Assembly: GCA_017996175.1 (NCBI GenBank)
Contig: JAGOHK010000011.1
Coordinates: 17,995 to 81,994 of the forward strand
Source: Leptospiraceae bacterium
GTDB taxonomy: Bacteria > Spirochaetota > Leptospiria > Leptospirales > Leptospiraceae
Length of the DNA: 64,000 bases
Reading direction: 5' to 3'
Below the pieces are notes generated by a model, which did not search any database, had not been told where the DNA came from, and saw only the letters and a program-made list of their open reading frames with translations. Made by a program: the position numbers and the translations under genes. This document shows positions 9,140-18,205 of the stretch, one piece after another. Each line of letters opens with the position of its first letter. Position 1 is the stretch's first letter.

Positions 9140-9835
9140 CATATAAATTATATTCAAATTCCTACCCATGTCTTTGCATCTATGGCTGTGATAATCGGGA
9201 TTTTCTATTGTGCAAATTCCAGAATCGGAAAATTGGATTGGAATTTGGTTTTCTAGAAAACGTTTTTTTAGGACAATATCTATACCCAGAGAATACTTTT
9301 GATTACCCTTTGGTTCAATTGCTTCCGGGGAGTATGCTTTGAACTTTTCGAATAAATCTCCTGCAACCTCGTAGTTTTTTTTACGGGCACACGGACCTAG
9401 ATAAACATGAATTGAATCTAGAGAATGACCTTGTTGTTTTAGATGGGAAAAAAGTTTTTCCGAAATTCCAAGCTCTGTGCCTTTCCAGCCTGAGTGGATG
9501 ATTCCGATTAGCTTCTCTTTCTCTGACCAGAAAAAAATCGGCATACAATCGGCAGTTTTTACAACCAATACTTCGTCTGGTTTAGTTGTGTAGAGTGCGT
9601 CTCCGTCTACTACTTCGTTTACTAAATCTTTTGTGTTGTAAAATTTATCTCCATGCACTTGGTCTAGCACAAAAACCTTGTTTGCCGGTATTTTTGTTTT
9701 TTTTGCTACTAATTCTTTGATTGCTGTTGTTAGTTCTTCTTTTGGAACACCTTCTAGTTCTTTGGTTTCTGCTTTTCCTAATACCGAAAAATGAACAGAG
9801 CTCGAAAAATTGGTTTGTATTTCTTTTTCTATCAT
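9131..9835 (-). CDS. pgeF: PgeF/YfiH multicopper-oxidase-fold protein
   Basis: A 234-residue member of the YfiH/laccase-domain family. Members have been described as peptidoglycan editing factors and as purine nucleoside phosphorylase/adenosine deaminase enzymes. Family signatures are VKTADCMPIFF with the zinc-ligand Cys, IHSGWKGTELG with the ligand His, and LGPCARKKNYEV near the C-terminal third. Length is typical. It is a monocistronic gene convergent with the RND gene. The substrate cannot be told from sequence. Confidence 0.87.
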   Translation of the reverse strand: MIEKEIQTNFSSSVHFSVLGKAETKELEGVPKEELTTAIKELVAKKTKIPANKVFVLDQVHGDKFYNTKDLVNEVVDGDALYTTKPDEVLVVKTADCMPIFFWSEKEKLIGIIHSGWKGTELGISEKLFSHLKQQGHSLDSIHVYLGPCARKKNYEVAGDLFEKFKAYSPEAIEPKGNQKYSLGIDIVLKKRFLENQIPIQFSDSGICTIENPDYHSHRCKDMGRNLNIIYMSE

Positions 9836-9913
9836 GGTATAATAACATTAGGCTAAAACCCTAGATTCGATAAAGCTAAAAATATAGATTAACATTAGAT
9901 CGGGAGGTGTGTC

Positions 9914-10327
9914 ATGTTAAGAAGAATTTCTATATTACTTTTTTTATTTACTTTTTCGTACTGCAGTTTTCTTCCAGAAAAAGAAGAGCGACCTCCTGAA
10001 AATCCATATCGGGCTGAAATGTTGAAAAAACTACGAGCAAAAATTGAATGTGAAAGCTGCAATCCCACGAAGGAAGAATTAGTTCTTTTTTATTATTTAA
10101 AAAATGATTTAGATACAAAACAGTCTTCCATTTCCAATTCAAATCCCTGGCAGAATTATTTTAACACCTATTTTCTTTATTTTCCTCGTAGTTTAAGAAA
10201 CCCTTGGTATACACCCGGTAGTGGCTCTGCAAATGGAGGTCGTGCTCCCGGTGTTTATTATCCGCCTTACGGTATTTATGGACATGGTGGGCATGGTTAT
10301 TATGGTCATGGAAGAAGAGGTTATTAG
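9914..10327 (+). CDS. Putative lipoprotein with Gly/Tyr/His-rich tail
   Basis: A 137-residue protein with a short hydrophobic signal and lipobox FSYC (Cys17). The middle contains a CESC pair. The last 30 residues are low complexity, rich in Gly, Tyr, His and Pro (GHGGHGYYGHG), and could bind metal or be flexible. A GGGAGGTG ribosome site lies just upstream of the ATG. No family is recognised. It stands alone between the pgeF-like gene and a PAS histidine kinase. Confidence 0.6.
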   Translation: MLRRISILLFLFTFSYCSFLPEKEERPPENPYRAEMLKKLRAKIECESCNPTKEELVLFYYLKNDLDTKQSSISNSNPWQNYFNTYFLYFPRSLRNPWYTPGSGSANGGRAPGVYYPPYGIYGHGGHGYYGHGRRGY

Positions 10328-10388
10328 CTTATTCAATGGTTAATCATGGTTATTCTCTTTGTGTAATGAAATTATATTTTTTAAAACG

Positions 10389-10426
10389 AATGATACCCCT
10401 TCTTGTATTGGTGAAATAGTATCATT
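10389..10426. repeat. Inverted repeat in the 10328-10598 intergenic region
   Basis: AATGATAC (10389-10396) pairs with GTATCATT (10419-10426). A second small stem, ACGAT...ATCGT, follows at about 10434-10455. At 10474 a TATACC followed by AAAAGTAGATTT weakly resembles the MITE-like ends described elsewhere in the window, but no matching right end was found. The region may hold the promoter of the downstream kinase, though none is clear. Confidence 0.3.
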
Positions 10427-10598
10427 GAGCGGATACGATTCTGGCGGCTATCGTTCTTCTTTAACAATCCAGTTTTATATACCAGTTCAGAAAAGTAGAT
10501 TTCTTGAATATTTTACAATAGTGGGTTAGTTGTTTCCATTTAGCACTTGTAAACCTTAATTGGTTGACAGTTTTGCTAGTGTATTACACTGTAATATC

Positions 10599-12791
10599 AT
10601 GTTGGATAAAACAGATTCAGAATTCGAATTGGATTTTCTATTCGAAGAATCGGTTACTGCTATTTCCTATACGGATTCGAATGGAATTTTTCTAAAGGCA
10701 AATTCTGCTTACGTAAAACTTTTTTCTTTTTCCAAAGAAGAATTAATTGGAAAAGATATTTCAATTCATTTACCAAATTCAGATTTTGAAGCTAAATCCA
10801 AACTTTTACAGGACTACAAAGTTTTTTATGCCACTGGGAAAAATGATTTTAGAGAAGAAAGTATTTTTACTAAAACTGGTGAGTTAAAGGCTGTAGAGAT
10901 TACCCGGAAGTTTATTTTGTTATCTGATCATTCCAAAATATGCGTTAGTTTCCTTACTGACGTATCAAGTTTTAAACGTTCCAATGAAAAAATATTGAAT
11001 GCTGTTTTTAATGCTTTGTCTGGTGTAATTTATCATGTAAGGTTAGATGCTTTAAAAAATAGGAAAATGATTTTTATTAGCGAGCGGGCTGATGTTATTT
11101 TTGGATATTCTAGTCAAGAATTACAAGAGAATATAGGTTTGATTGCAAATGTAATTCATCCTGATGATATCCTTACTCCTTCTCAAAGTTTAGAGATTTT
11201 TAGAAAGAATAATAATTTTAGACGAATCCAGTATCGAGCAAAAGATAAAACAGGCGGTTGGAAGTGGTTAGAAGAAAGATCTATTTTGATAGAGTCTCGA
11301 AAGGATGAATATGATCTTTATGGAATGATTACGGATATTTCTGAAAGTAAATTAAGTAGTAAGCGGTTGGAAGATTTACGTTTTGCGCTTGATCAGTCTT
11401 CTGTCATTTCGATAACCGATAAAGATGGAAACATTATTGATTTTAATGAAAATTTTTGTAAAATTAGTGGCTATAATGGAAAAGAAATTTTAGGACAAAA
11501 TCATCGTATTATCAATTCCGGTTTTCATCCTAGAAGTTTTTTTACAGAAATGTGGAATGAAATTTCTTCCGGTAAAGTTTGGGAGGGGGAAATCAAGAAT
11601 ATGCGCAAAGATGGAACTTACTATTGGGTTTACTCACATATTATCCCCTTTCTGGACGATCATGGAAAACCTTTTCAGTATATCTCTATTCGAAATGAAA
11701 TTACACAAAGAAAAGAAGCAGAGGAGAAGTTAGCCGCCAGTGAAGAAAAATATAGACTCCTCTATGAAAATGCTCCTATTGGGATTGTGATTGTTGATCC
11801 AGAGGCTACTATTTTAGAATGTAATAATTATTTGTTAAAATTGTTAGGTTATAGTAGAGAGGAGATGATTGGAAAAAAATCTTTTAGTTTTATTCATGAA
11901 GATTTTATAGAATTTAAAGCTAACGCTCTTCAAAAATTATTTAGTGGGGAAATTAAACGTTTTTACATTGAAGAAAAACGTAAAACCAAGGAAGGAAATT
12001 ATATTTGGGTTGGATGTTATTCAAATGCGATAACCGATAAGTATGGTAAGATTATTTACAGATTAGATTTTGTTACTGATATCGAAAATAAAAAAAGAAC
12101 GGAAGAAGGATTATTAAAATTAGATCAATCTAAAAATGCAATTTTAAATATAGTTGCCCATGACCTGAGAACACCTATCAGTGGAATTACAAATTTGGCT
12201 AGGTTAATGTTAAAAAAAGAAAAAGATGAAGAATGCCAAAAGTATCTAAAATTAATGGAGGATTCGGGACACCATTCCATGACTATTATTCAAGATATTT
12301 TGGAGATTTCCCAATTGGAACAAGAAATTTCATTAGATCATACCGAACTAACTGAATTGAATTCTTTTCTTCGGGATTGTATTTATGTTTTTCAATTGCA
12401 AGCAAAACAAAAATCAGTAAAGATTCAATTTAGAACTTCTGTTGAAAAAATTTTCCATGATATTAACCGGGATAAAATGCGCCGTGTGTTTACAAATTTA
12501 ATTTCCAATGCAATTAAATTTTCTTATGAACAAACTGCGATTGAAATTTATCTCTACCGTGAATCTCAGAGAACTATAATAAAAATTCAGGATCATGGAA
12601 TCGGAATTTCCCCTGAAATGCAATCTGTATTATTTGAAAAATTTAGCCCAGCTAGAAGAGTCGGCACAAAAGGAGAGCATTCCATTGGTCTTGGCATGTC
12701 GATCGTAAAAGAAATTATAGACAAACATAAGGCTAAAATCAGGATAGAAAGTGAGGAAAACAAAGGTACTTCTGTATACATAGAATTATGA
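10599..12791 (+). CDS. Multi-PAS sensor histidine kinase
   Basis: A 730-residue cytoplasmic kinase that would autophosphorylate in response to an unknown signal. The ATG at 10599 is preferred over an in-frame TTG at 10560. Four PAS domains are visible: residues about 10-125, 135-260 (PAS_3 type, HPDD), 265-385 (YYWVYSHI) and 390-505 (NAPIGIVIVD). HisKA follows with the phospho-accepting His521 in VAHDLRTP. The HATPase domain ends the protein, with NLISNAIKFS, DHGIGIS and GLGMSIVKEI. No membrane segment is seen and no response regulator is adjacent. Its stop overlaps the ankyrin gene by 4 bases (ATGA). Confidence 0.88.
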   Translation: MLDKTDSEFELDFLFEESVTAISYTDSNGIFLKANSAYVKLFSFSKEELIGKDISIHLPNSDFEAKSKLLQDYKVFYATGKNDFREESIFTKTGELKAVEITRKFILLSDHSKICVSFLTDVSSFKRSNEKILNAVFNALSGVIYHVRLDALKNRKMIFISERADVIFGYSSQELQENIGLIANVIHPDDILTPSQSLEIFRKNNNFRRIQYRAKDKTGGWKWLEERSILIESRKDEYDLYGMITDISESKLSSKRLEDLRFALDQSSVISITDKDGNIIDFNENFCKISGYNGKEILGQNHRIINSGFHPRSFFTEMWNEISSGKVWEGEIKNMRKDGTYYWVYSHIIPFLDDHGKPFQYISIRNEITQRKEAEEKLAASEEKYRLLYENAPIGIVIVDPEATILECNNYLLKLLGYSREEMIGKKSFSFIHEDFIEFKANALQKLFSGEIKRFYIEEKRKTKEGNYIWVGCYSNAITDKYGKIIYRLDFVTDIENKKRTEEGLLKLDQSKNAILNIVAHDLRTPISGITNLARLMLKKEKDEECQKYLKLMEDSGHHSMTIIQDILEISQLEQEISLDHTELTELNSFLRDCIYVFQLQAKQKSVKIQFRTSVEKIFHDINRDKMRRVFTNLISNAIKFSYEQTAIEIYLYRESQRTIIKIQDHGIGISPEMQSVLFEKFSPARRVGTKGEHSIGLGMSIVKEIIDKHKAKIRIESEENKGTSVYIEL

Positions 12792-13432
12792 AATTATTAT
12801 TATCAATGCTATTACTTCTTACTGGTCTCTCGATTTTTGCTTTAGACTGGAATGAAGTTCTAATGGAATCTTCGGAAAATGGAGATTTACCCAGAATCAA
12901 GCAAGCTTTGGACAAAGGCGCTAAAATCAATTTTCAATCTGAGGATAAAGGCGGTTCTACCCCTTTAATGATTGTCGCAGAAAAAGGTTATTTAGAAATT
13001 GTAAAATTCCTACTATCAAAAAAAGCAAAAGTAAATTTAAAAGACAGTGAAGACTATAATGCATTAATGTATGGTGTTCGGAGTGGAAGTCTGGAAATTG
13101 TAAAATTGCTTGTATCAAATAAAATAAATGTAAACTCATCTGGTGCCGACGGATGGACTCCTTTTTTGGAAGCGGCTAATTTAGGTTATTCGGAGATGGT
13201 ACAGTATCTTTTAAGATCCGGTGCATATATAAATGAGACGAACACCTACGAAGAGACTTCTTTAATTCTTGCGGCTAAGAATGGACATACTGCTACTGTG
13301 AAATTTCTTTTGCGACATGGAGCTGATCCTACTCTTGCAGATGCTGAGGGAAAAAATGCTTTGAAATATGCAGAGGAAGCAAATCACAAAGAAATCATAG
13401 AGATACTAAAAAAGGTTACACCTAAAAAATGA
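12788..13432 (+). CDS. Exported ankyrin-repeat protein
   Basis: A 214-residue protein with an N-terminal signal peptide (MKLLLSMLLLLTGLSIFA). About five ankyrin repeats follow, with GGSTPLMIVAEKGYLEIVKF, DYNALMYGVRSGSLEIVKL and DGWTPFLEAANLGYSEMVQ as repeat cores. Ankyrin repeats are protein-binding scaffolds, so it probably binds a partner in the periplasm or at the envelope. It overlaps the kinase stop and the next start by 4 bases each, indicating tight translational coupling in a three-gene operon. Confidence 0.85.
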   Translation: MKLLLSMLLLLTGLSIFALDWNEVLMESSENGDLPRIKQALDKGAKINFQSEDKGGSTPLMIVAEKGYLEIVKFLLSKKAKVNLKDSEDYNALMYGVRSGSLEIVKLLVSNKINVNSSGADGWTPFLEAANLGYSEMVQYLLRSGAYINETNTYEETSLILAAKNGHTATVKFLLRHGADPTLADAEGKNALKYAEEANHKEIIEILKKVTPKK

Positions 13433-13854
13433 AACAAAAAAAAGAACTGAGCGAATCGGAACAAATCATCCAAGACATTTTAAAACCTTATACAAAGGAA
13501 ATTTTAGAGATAGTTTCTCTGTTAAGAAATTTTTTTAAAGAGGAGTTTCCGGCTTTAATAGAAAAAGGTTATCCTGTTTGGAAAGGAATCGGTTATAGCG
13601 ATCAAAAATCAGGATATCTTTGTGCGATTTTTCCTTTAGAGACAGAAGTAAAACTTGGTTTTGAATACGGAATTATTTTAAAGGATAAAGATAAAGTTTT
13701 GACTGGAGATGGAAAACAAGTTCGTTATTTACCCATTCCTAGTTTAGCCAGTATTAATTTAAAGCAAATCAAAGACTTTGTCAAACAGTCATTAGCCCTT
13801 CCCACTTTAAAAAAAGATAAGATGGCAATGATTGATCTAATTCGAAAAGCTTAA
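13429..13854 (+). CDS. DUF1801 (YdhG-like) protein
   Basis: A 141-residue protein of the DUF1801/YdhG family, small alpha-beta proteins of unknown biochemical role. The segment EFPALIEKGYPVWKGIGYS, the central beta region CAIFPLETEVKLGFEYG and the C-terminal IKDFVKQSL helix fit the family. It overlaps the ankyrin gene by 4 bases and is the last gene of the kinase operon. No catalytic residue is evident. Confidence 0.7.
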   Translation: MKQKKELSESEQIIQDILKPYTKEILEIVSLLRNFFKEEFPALIEKGYPVWKGIGYSDQKSGYLCAIFPLETEVKLGFEYGIILKDKDKVLTGDGKQVRYLPIPSLASINLKQIKDFVKQSLALPTLKKDKMAMIDLIRKA

Positions 13855-13860
13855 TCTGTA

Positions 13861-13908
13861 TTATCCAAATTTCTAATATCGCTAATGCTCCTTTAGAAAT
13901 TTGGATAA
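13861..13908. terminator. Perfect 15-bp inverted repeat between convergent genes
   Basis: TTATCCAAATTTCTA (13861-13875) and its exact reverse complement (13894-13908) flank an 18-base loop. It lies 7 bases after the DUF1801 stop and ahead of the convergent Rieske gene. It probably terminates one or both transcripts. A GC-rich stem follows at about 13936-13974 (GGGC...CGACTT...AAGTCG...GCCC). Confidence 0.5.
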
Positions 13909-14030
13909 TGATATTGGCCTGCCGGCGGCTTGTTATGGGCTAATACTTCGACTTCGCTCAGCACAAGTCGCCCAAACCCATTGATGTTATTTTTAAAAAT
14001 TCCTTATGATTTAACTCAGATCAATTTTTA

Positions 14031-15023
14031 TCAAGATTTTATAAATCCTTTATAGATTCTTTCGATTCGTTGTCTATTGGGTCCTAGGGAGCGGTCAAAT
14101 CTTGTTAGCTTCATCCCAGAGATTTTTGGGTCTTTGTCGAGGATTTTCTCTAAAATTCTTTTATCCCGTATGACTTCTAAATCTAAGATTTTTTTGATGG
14201 CAGGCTTTATCAGTAAGTTTAACCCGAAATGGGAAAAGAGTGGATACTTCATATAGGCGAACACAAATAGCTGGGTCTGTCTTTCTCCTATCGGATTAAA
14301 AAAAGCATAAATCCGTAAACTGGTCTCTCGTTTTTCATTTGTTTTTGGATCAATCCAGTATTGATCGTAAACTGTGTAGATGGGAGAAAAAAAACTTTTC
14401 CATTCATCTACGAATAAATCTGATTTAGTTATACCTAGTACATAACGGAAAAGTAAAGGAAGCTTTTTTTGCTGACCTATGTTTTTGATTTGAACATATT
14501 TGTCCTCTGTTTCTACTTCGATAGAGACTTCCTTCATACTCTTCGGGTCATATCCTAAAAAAGCGTGTACGTCTGGAGTATGTTCTACTTCGGTGAAGTT
14601 GTCCAGGACTATTTCAATTGGGGCATAAATAGTATAGCGGCGAATATCCATTAGCCTAAATCCTTCTAGATCAAATTCAGGAACAGGAGCAATAGAACCG
14701 GTTGATTTTACCCAAATCACAGTATTTAATTCCATTACATCCCATTTGTTAGCAGAAATTTTACAGTCATCCGAGCCAGGACTTTTTCCCTTACCGTCCT
14801 TGTCAAAATTCATTCCGTGGTAAATACAAGTTAGTCGTCCATTCTTTACAAAACCTTGGCTAAGAGCCATTCGCCTATGAGGACACGCGTCGTCTAACGC
14901 ACCTATAAACCCTTCTGTGTCCCTAAATAGTACAATCTGTTTTCCGTTTAAAATAATTGGAATTGGTTTAGACTTGAGTTGGTTGGATTTTAGAACTGGA
15001 TGCCAGTGATCAAATACAGACAT
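14031..15023 (-). CDS. Rieske non-heme iron oxygenase
   Basis: A 330-residue terminal oxygenase component. The N-terminal Rieske [2Fe-2S] site is CPH (Cys47, His49) and CIYH (Cys66, His69). The mononuclear iron site follows in NFTEVEHTPDVHAFLG, with His148 and His153 as ligands. The acidic residue that bridges the two sites is usually Asp in DxxH, but here it is Glu145 (ExxH), as in some carnitine/choline-type oxygenases. It follows a flavin monooxygenase gene by 5 bases and the two probably form an operon. The substrate is unknown, and no ferredoxin or reductase gene is adjacent. Confidence 0.85.
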   Translation of the reverse strand: MSVFDHWHPVLKSNQLKSKPIPIILNGKQIVLFRDTEGFIGALDDACPHRRMALSQGFVKNGRLTCIYHGMNFDKDGKGKSPGSDDCKISANKWDVMELNTVIWVKSTGSIAPVPEFDLEGFRLMDIRRYTIYAPIEIVLDNFTEVEHTPDVHAFLGYDPKSMKEVSIEVETEDKYVQIKNIGQQKKLPLLFRYVLGITKSDLFVDEWKSFFSPIYTVYDQYWIDPKTNEKRETSLRIYAFFNPIGERQTQLFVFAYMKYPLFSHFGLNLLIKPAIKKILDLEVIRDKRILEKILDKDPKISGMKLTRFDRSLGPNRQRIERIYKGFIKS

Positions 15024-15028
15024 TTATT

Positions 15029-16174
15029 TTACCTTGGATATTCTTTTGCAATTTTGTTTCCGATTTTCTTCGCTTCTATTGAAATATTTCTCAAAAATCC
15101 ACCTACATGGTTGTTGAATCCTAAAAAATAGAGTCCCGGAATTTCTGCTTCCCTTCCTCTTATTTTCGGACTACCTTTTTCGTTGAATAATTCTGGGTAA
15201 CCTCTAAAGATAGTCTCTAGTCCAGCCCTATAACCGGTTGCGAGTAACACTACATCTATCTTTTCTTCTTTTCCGTTTTTAAAAAAAACAGAATCTTTTG
15301 TGAATCTTTCAATTTCGGGGACAATTCTGATTTTCCCCTGTTTTACTAGGTTTACAGTTCCTATATCAATGAGTGGAACTTTTTCTTGGAATTTTAATTG
15401 AGAGATAGTTCCAAATTCTGGAGTGACTAGTCCATACTTTGAATAATCAGGTACGACTAACCCAAGAATAGTTTTACTTAGATAATCCCCGATTTTAGGA
15501 GGAAGAAAACTAAATAGAAGAGCAGAATACTGCATCGGTGTTCCCCAAATTTCGCGGGGAACGATGCGAACGGGGCTACGTACACTTATCTGCACATTCG
15601 CTCCTGATTCTACTAAATCAATTGCAATCTCACCGCCCGTGTTTCCAATTCCTACGACTAATACTCGTTTGCCTAAAAAATTTTTTCCATTTCTATATTC
15701 TTTACTATGAAGTATCTGCCCCTGAAATTCATTCATCCCTTCCCATTTTGGTGTAAGCGGAGAATTGTTATAACCCGTTGCGATGATTAATTTTTTAGAT
15801 TTATAAATCACTTCGGGAGTTTCTGTAATCCAAAACTCATTTTCATAACGAATATTTTTTGCTGGTTGGTTGAAATACGGAACTAGGGAAAACTTCTTTG
15901 CGTAGGCTTCTAGGTATTCTATTAGAAGTTCTCTTGGAACATAACGCGGATAATGCGATGGATATGACATAAAGGGGAGTGCCGATAGTCCTTTCACTGT
16001 ATGAAGATGAAGTCTTTCATAGTGGTTATGCCAAGCAAACCCGACCTTATCGTGTTTTTCGATTATACTAAAAGAAACCCCACCCACGCGAAGCACTGCC
16101 CCTACTGCAAGACCAGCAGGACCTCCTCCAACTACTAGTGTATGTATTTCTTTTACTTCCGCCGTTTCGCTCAT
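15029..16174 (-). CDS. FAD-dependent monooxygenase (FMO/YUC-like)
   Basis: A 381-residue flavoprotein oxidising small substrates with NADPH and oxygen. The FAD-binding site is VVGGGPAGL near residue 15. An FMO-type FQGQILHSKEY lies in the middle, then the second nucleotide-binding fold VVGIGNTGGE for NADPH, and LLATGYRAG near the C-terminus. This layout matches plant YUCCA-like and bacterial flavin-containing monooxygenases. It is the first gene of the pair with the Rieske oxygenase. The two could act in sequence on one compound, which is inference. Confidence 0.83.
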   Translation of the reverse strand: MSETAEVKEIHTLVVGGGPAGLAVGAVLRVGGVSFSIIEKHDKVGFAWHNHYERLHLHTVKGLSALPFMSYPSHYPRYVPRELLIEYLEAYAKKFSLVPYFNQPAKNIRYENEFWITETPEVIYKSKKLIIATGYNNSPLTPKWEGMNEFQGQILHSKEYRNGKNFLGKRVLVVGIGNTGGEIAIDLVESGANVQISVRSPVRIVPREIWGTPMQYSALLFSFLPPKIGDYLSKTILGLVVPDYSKYGLVTPEFGTISQLKFQEKVPLIDIGTVNLVKQGKIRIVPEIERFTKDSVFFKNGKEEKIDVVLLATGYRAGLETIFRGYPELFNEKGSPKIRGREAEIPGLYFLGFNNHVGGFLRNISIEAKKIGNKIAKEYPR

Positions 16175-16218
16175 GAATCAAAAGTTCTAAGCTAGGTAAT
16201 TTATTAGCAAGCTATTTT

Positions 16219-17019
16219 TTACGATTTCTCATCCACTAGAACTTCAAAGATTTTAGATTTAAAGATGAGTTCGTTTAGTTTGTTCATTTCGATTTTATGA
16301 ATGGGGGGAAATTCCAAACGTGTTTCGTAGATTTTTTTTTCGACGTAAAAGTTAGCTCGTTTGTTTTTTTTCTGTTCTTGTTCTGAATCGTAGAAGGTTA
16401 AATTTTTATTATCCCAGACTAATTCGTCAGACCAAGTTTTTCTTTTATCTAATTGAATTTTACTCTTAACGTATTGGTTATAAGTATAATCGAATTGGAT
16501 AGAGACTCGTTTGGTTCCGGCATCTAGAAATTTATATTTTATATCTAGAGATTGTGCTTTGCCGCAGCAGGACTGAGTATGAGAAAGTGTTTCCATTAAA
16601 ACTGGTCGAAAGGAATTGTTCTGAAAATGAAATACTAGTAGAATTTTTTGAAGAGCGGCTTCTCCTGTTTTGCCTTCAAACGTGACGAAGATCATTTTTT
16701 TTTCTTCGCCTAGGATATCGGCATATTCTACATTGGCAAAATTGTACCAAGAGGGGATGATTATTTTTTCAGGAGTACCGGAAAGAGATTGGTTATTTAA
16801 TTCATAGACAAATAAATACATTTCATTTCCAGAAAATTCTTCGACGATACAATCTAATTTTCCTTTTGATTTGACAGCATGAAATTTACAATCTTCGTAT
16901 TTATGAGTTGGAGTAGTTTCTGTTTCAGAGAAAATAGAATTAGAATAAAAAATTAGCGTGATAAAAAATAGAAAACTAAATTTTAAACCTAATCCTTTCA
17001 TTCTATCTAAGAACAACAT
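16219..17019 (-). CDS. Exported protein of unknown function
   Basis: A 266-residue protein. A strong AAGGAGG ribosome site supports the ATG at 17019. The N-terminus is a signal peptide (LKFSFLFFITLIFYSNSIFSE). The mature part is mostly beta-rich and contains a CC pair (SCCGKAQS). No domain is recognised. It lies 44 bases upstream of the flavin monooxygenase gene on the same strand and may be cotranscribed with it. Confidence 0.62.
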   Translation of the reverse strand: MLFLDRMKGLGLKFSFLFFITLIFYSNSIFSETETTPTHKYEDCKFHAVKSKGKLDCIVEEFSGNEMYLFVYELNNQSLSGTPEKIIIPSWYNFANVEYADILGEEKKMIFVTFEGKTGEAALQKILLVFHFQNNSFRPVLMETLSHTQSCCGKAQSLDIKYKFLDAGTKRVSIQFDYTYNQYVKSKIQLDKRKTWSDELVWDNKNLTFYDSEQEQKKNKRANFYVEKKIYETRLEFPPIHKIEMNKLNELIFKSKIFEVLVDEKS

Positions 17020-17257
17020 AGGAAACCTCCTTAATTTTCATAGATACAAAAAACTTGTAAAGATATTCTAGGATCAAACCCGAAAGGGAGTGTTATGTTT
17101 TTACACAAATCCCGTTACTTATTACTATCGAAAGATTTTCAAAAATTCTAACGGATAAATTGGGTTTACAGAATGAACTATTAAAAATTTAAACTAGTTA
17201 ATATACTTGTTGCAAAATGAAATCCTTTTTCCAAAACTAAATTATGGTATTAAAAAT

Positions 17258-18175
17258 ATGATTAAATCTAAATTATTTTTTTTGTTCTGCTTATTTGTCT
17301 TCTATAATCCTATATTTGCAAATTTAAGAGCACCCTGGAGTGTTAGCCGGTATCCTTCTTATTCCCTTCCTTTTGTGAGTAGTCAGCTTTTAGTATTGAA
17401 AGAAGATTTGGTATTTACCTGCGATAAAACATTCGAAGGTGACGGTAACATTTCAAAAATCAAAGAACAAAGTTGTGATGTAGAGGTTACTTATTTTATT
17501 CAATCTAATACAAATGTAGCGCATACATTAGAGTTTGTGCTAACTTCTGAAAAATCTGTTTCTATTTTTGTAAACGATTCTAGTATTGAAAATACGAATT
17601 CGAAGGTATTGCAACTAACGGATATTGAAAAAGAAGGTTATAGACTCTCTGATCTATGTAGATACTGTGATGAAAAAATCAACCAATTGTATACTGTGCC
17701 ATTTGTTGCCAAATTTCAAGCTGGTTCCAATACGATTCGTGTTGTATATAAACAGCCATTATCCATATCTGAAATCGGGTACGGGTATTTTCAATCTAGC
17801 AAATGGATGCATAGTTTTGCTTATGAACTCTGGCCCTTAAAAGATTGGAAATTAGATAAAAATTTTGAAATGAAAATTAAGTTCACGACAGAGGTTGGGG
17901 GAGTTTGGGATAAACTTGTAAAACGAAAAATTGTAGCGGGCTGTAATGGAATAGACCTACGTTTTAAAACTAAACCAAATTTACCGCTAAAAAAATCGCT
18001 TGGGGCTAATGGATACGATGAATTTTATACCTACAATCAAAACTTAAATCCAAAGTACAATCTAGCAGAGTTTAGTAAGGTACGCACCGAAAATGATCGT
18101 TTAATATATGAGATTAATCTAAAAGAAACTTTTCCAGATAGACTCAATTGTTATTTCGGGCATGAGAAAAATTAG
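17258..18175 (+). CDS. Exported protein of unknown function
   Basis: A 305-residue protein. The ATG at 17258 begins a signal peptide (MIKSKLFFLFCLFVFYNPIFA), so it is preferred over the frame opening at 17207. The mature protein looks beta-rich and has a CRYC pair and other cysteines that could form disulfides in the periplasm. No family is recognised. The next gene, a lipoprotein, follows after 30 bases on the same strand, so the pair is probably an operon with an envelope function. Confidence 0.6.
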   Translation: MIKSKLFFLFCLFVFYNPIFANLRAPWSVSRYPSYSLPFVSSQLLVLKEDLVFTCDKTFEGDGNISKIKEQSCDVEVTYFIQSNTNVAHTLEFVLTSEKSVSIFVNDSSIENTNSKVLQLTDIEKEGYRLSDLCRYCDEKINQLYTVPFVAKFQAGSNTIRVVYKQPLSISEIGYGYFQSSKWMHSFAYELWPLKDWKLDKNFEMKIKFTTEVGGVWDKLVKRKIVAGCNGIDLRFKTKPNLPLKKSLGANGYDEFYTYNQNLNPKYNLAEFSKVRTENDRLIYEINLKETFPDRLNCYFGHEKN

Positions 18176-18205
18176 TTACTCACCTTCCGCAAAAAAAGGA
18201 AAAAT

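Noticed and set aside
10474..10500. Fourth MITE-like copy (TATACC followed by AAAAGTAGATTT)
   Set aside because: Only one end resembles the family; no matching GGTATA end at the expected distance.
13855..14030. Possible tRNA or structured RNA gene
   Set aside because: The stems do not form a cloverleaf and no CCA or T-loop motif is present; terminator hairpins explain them.
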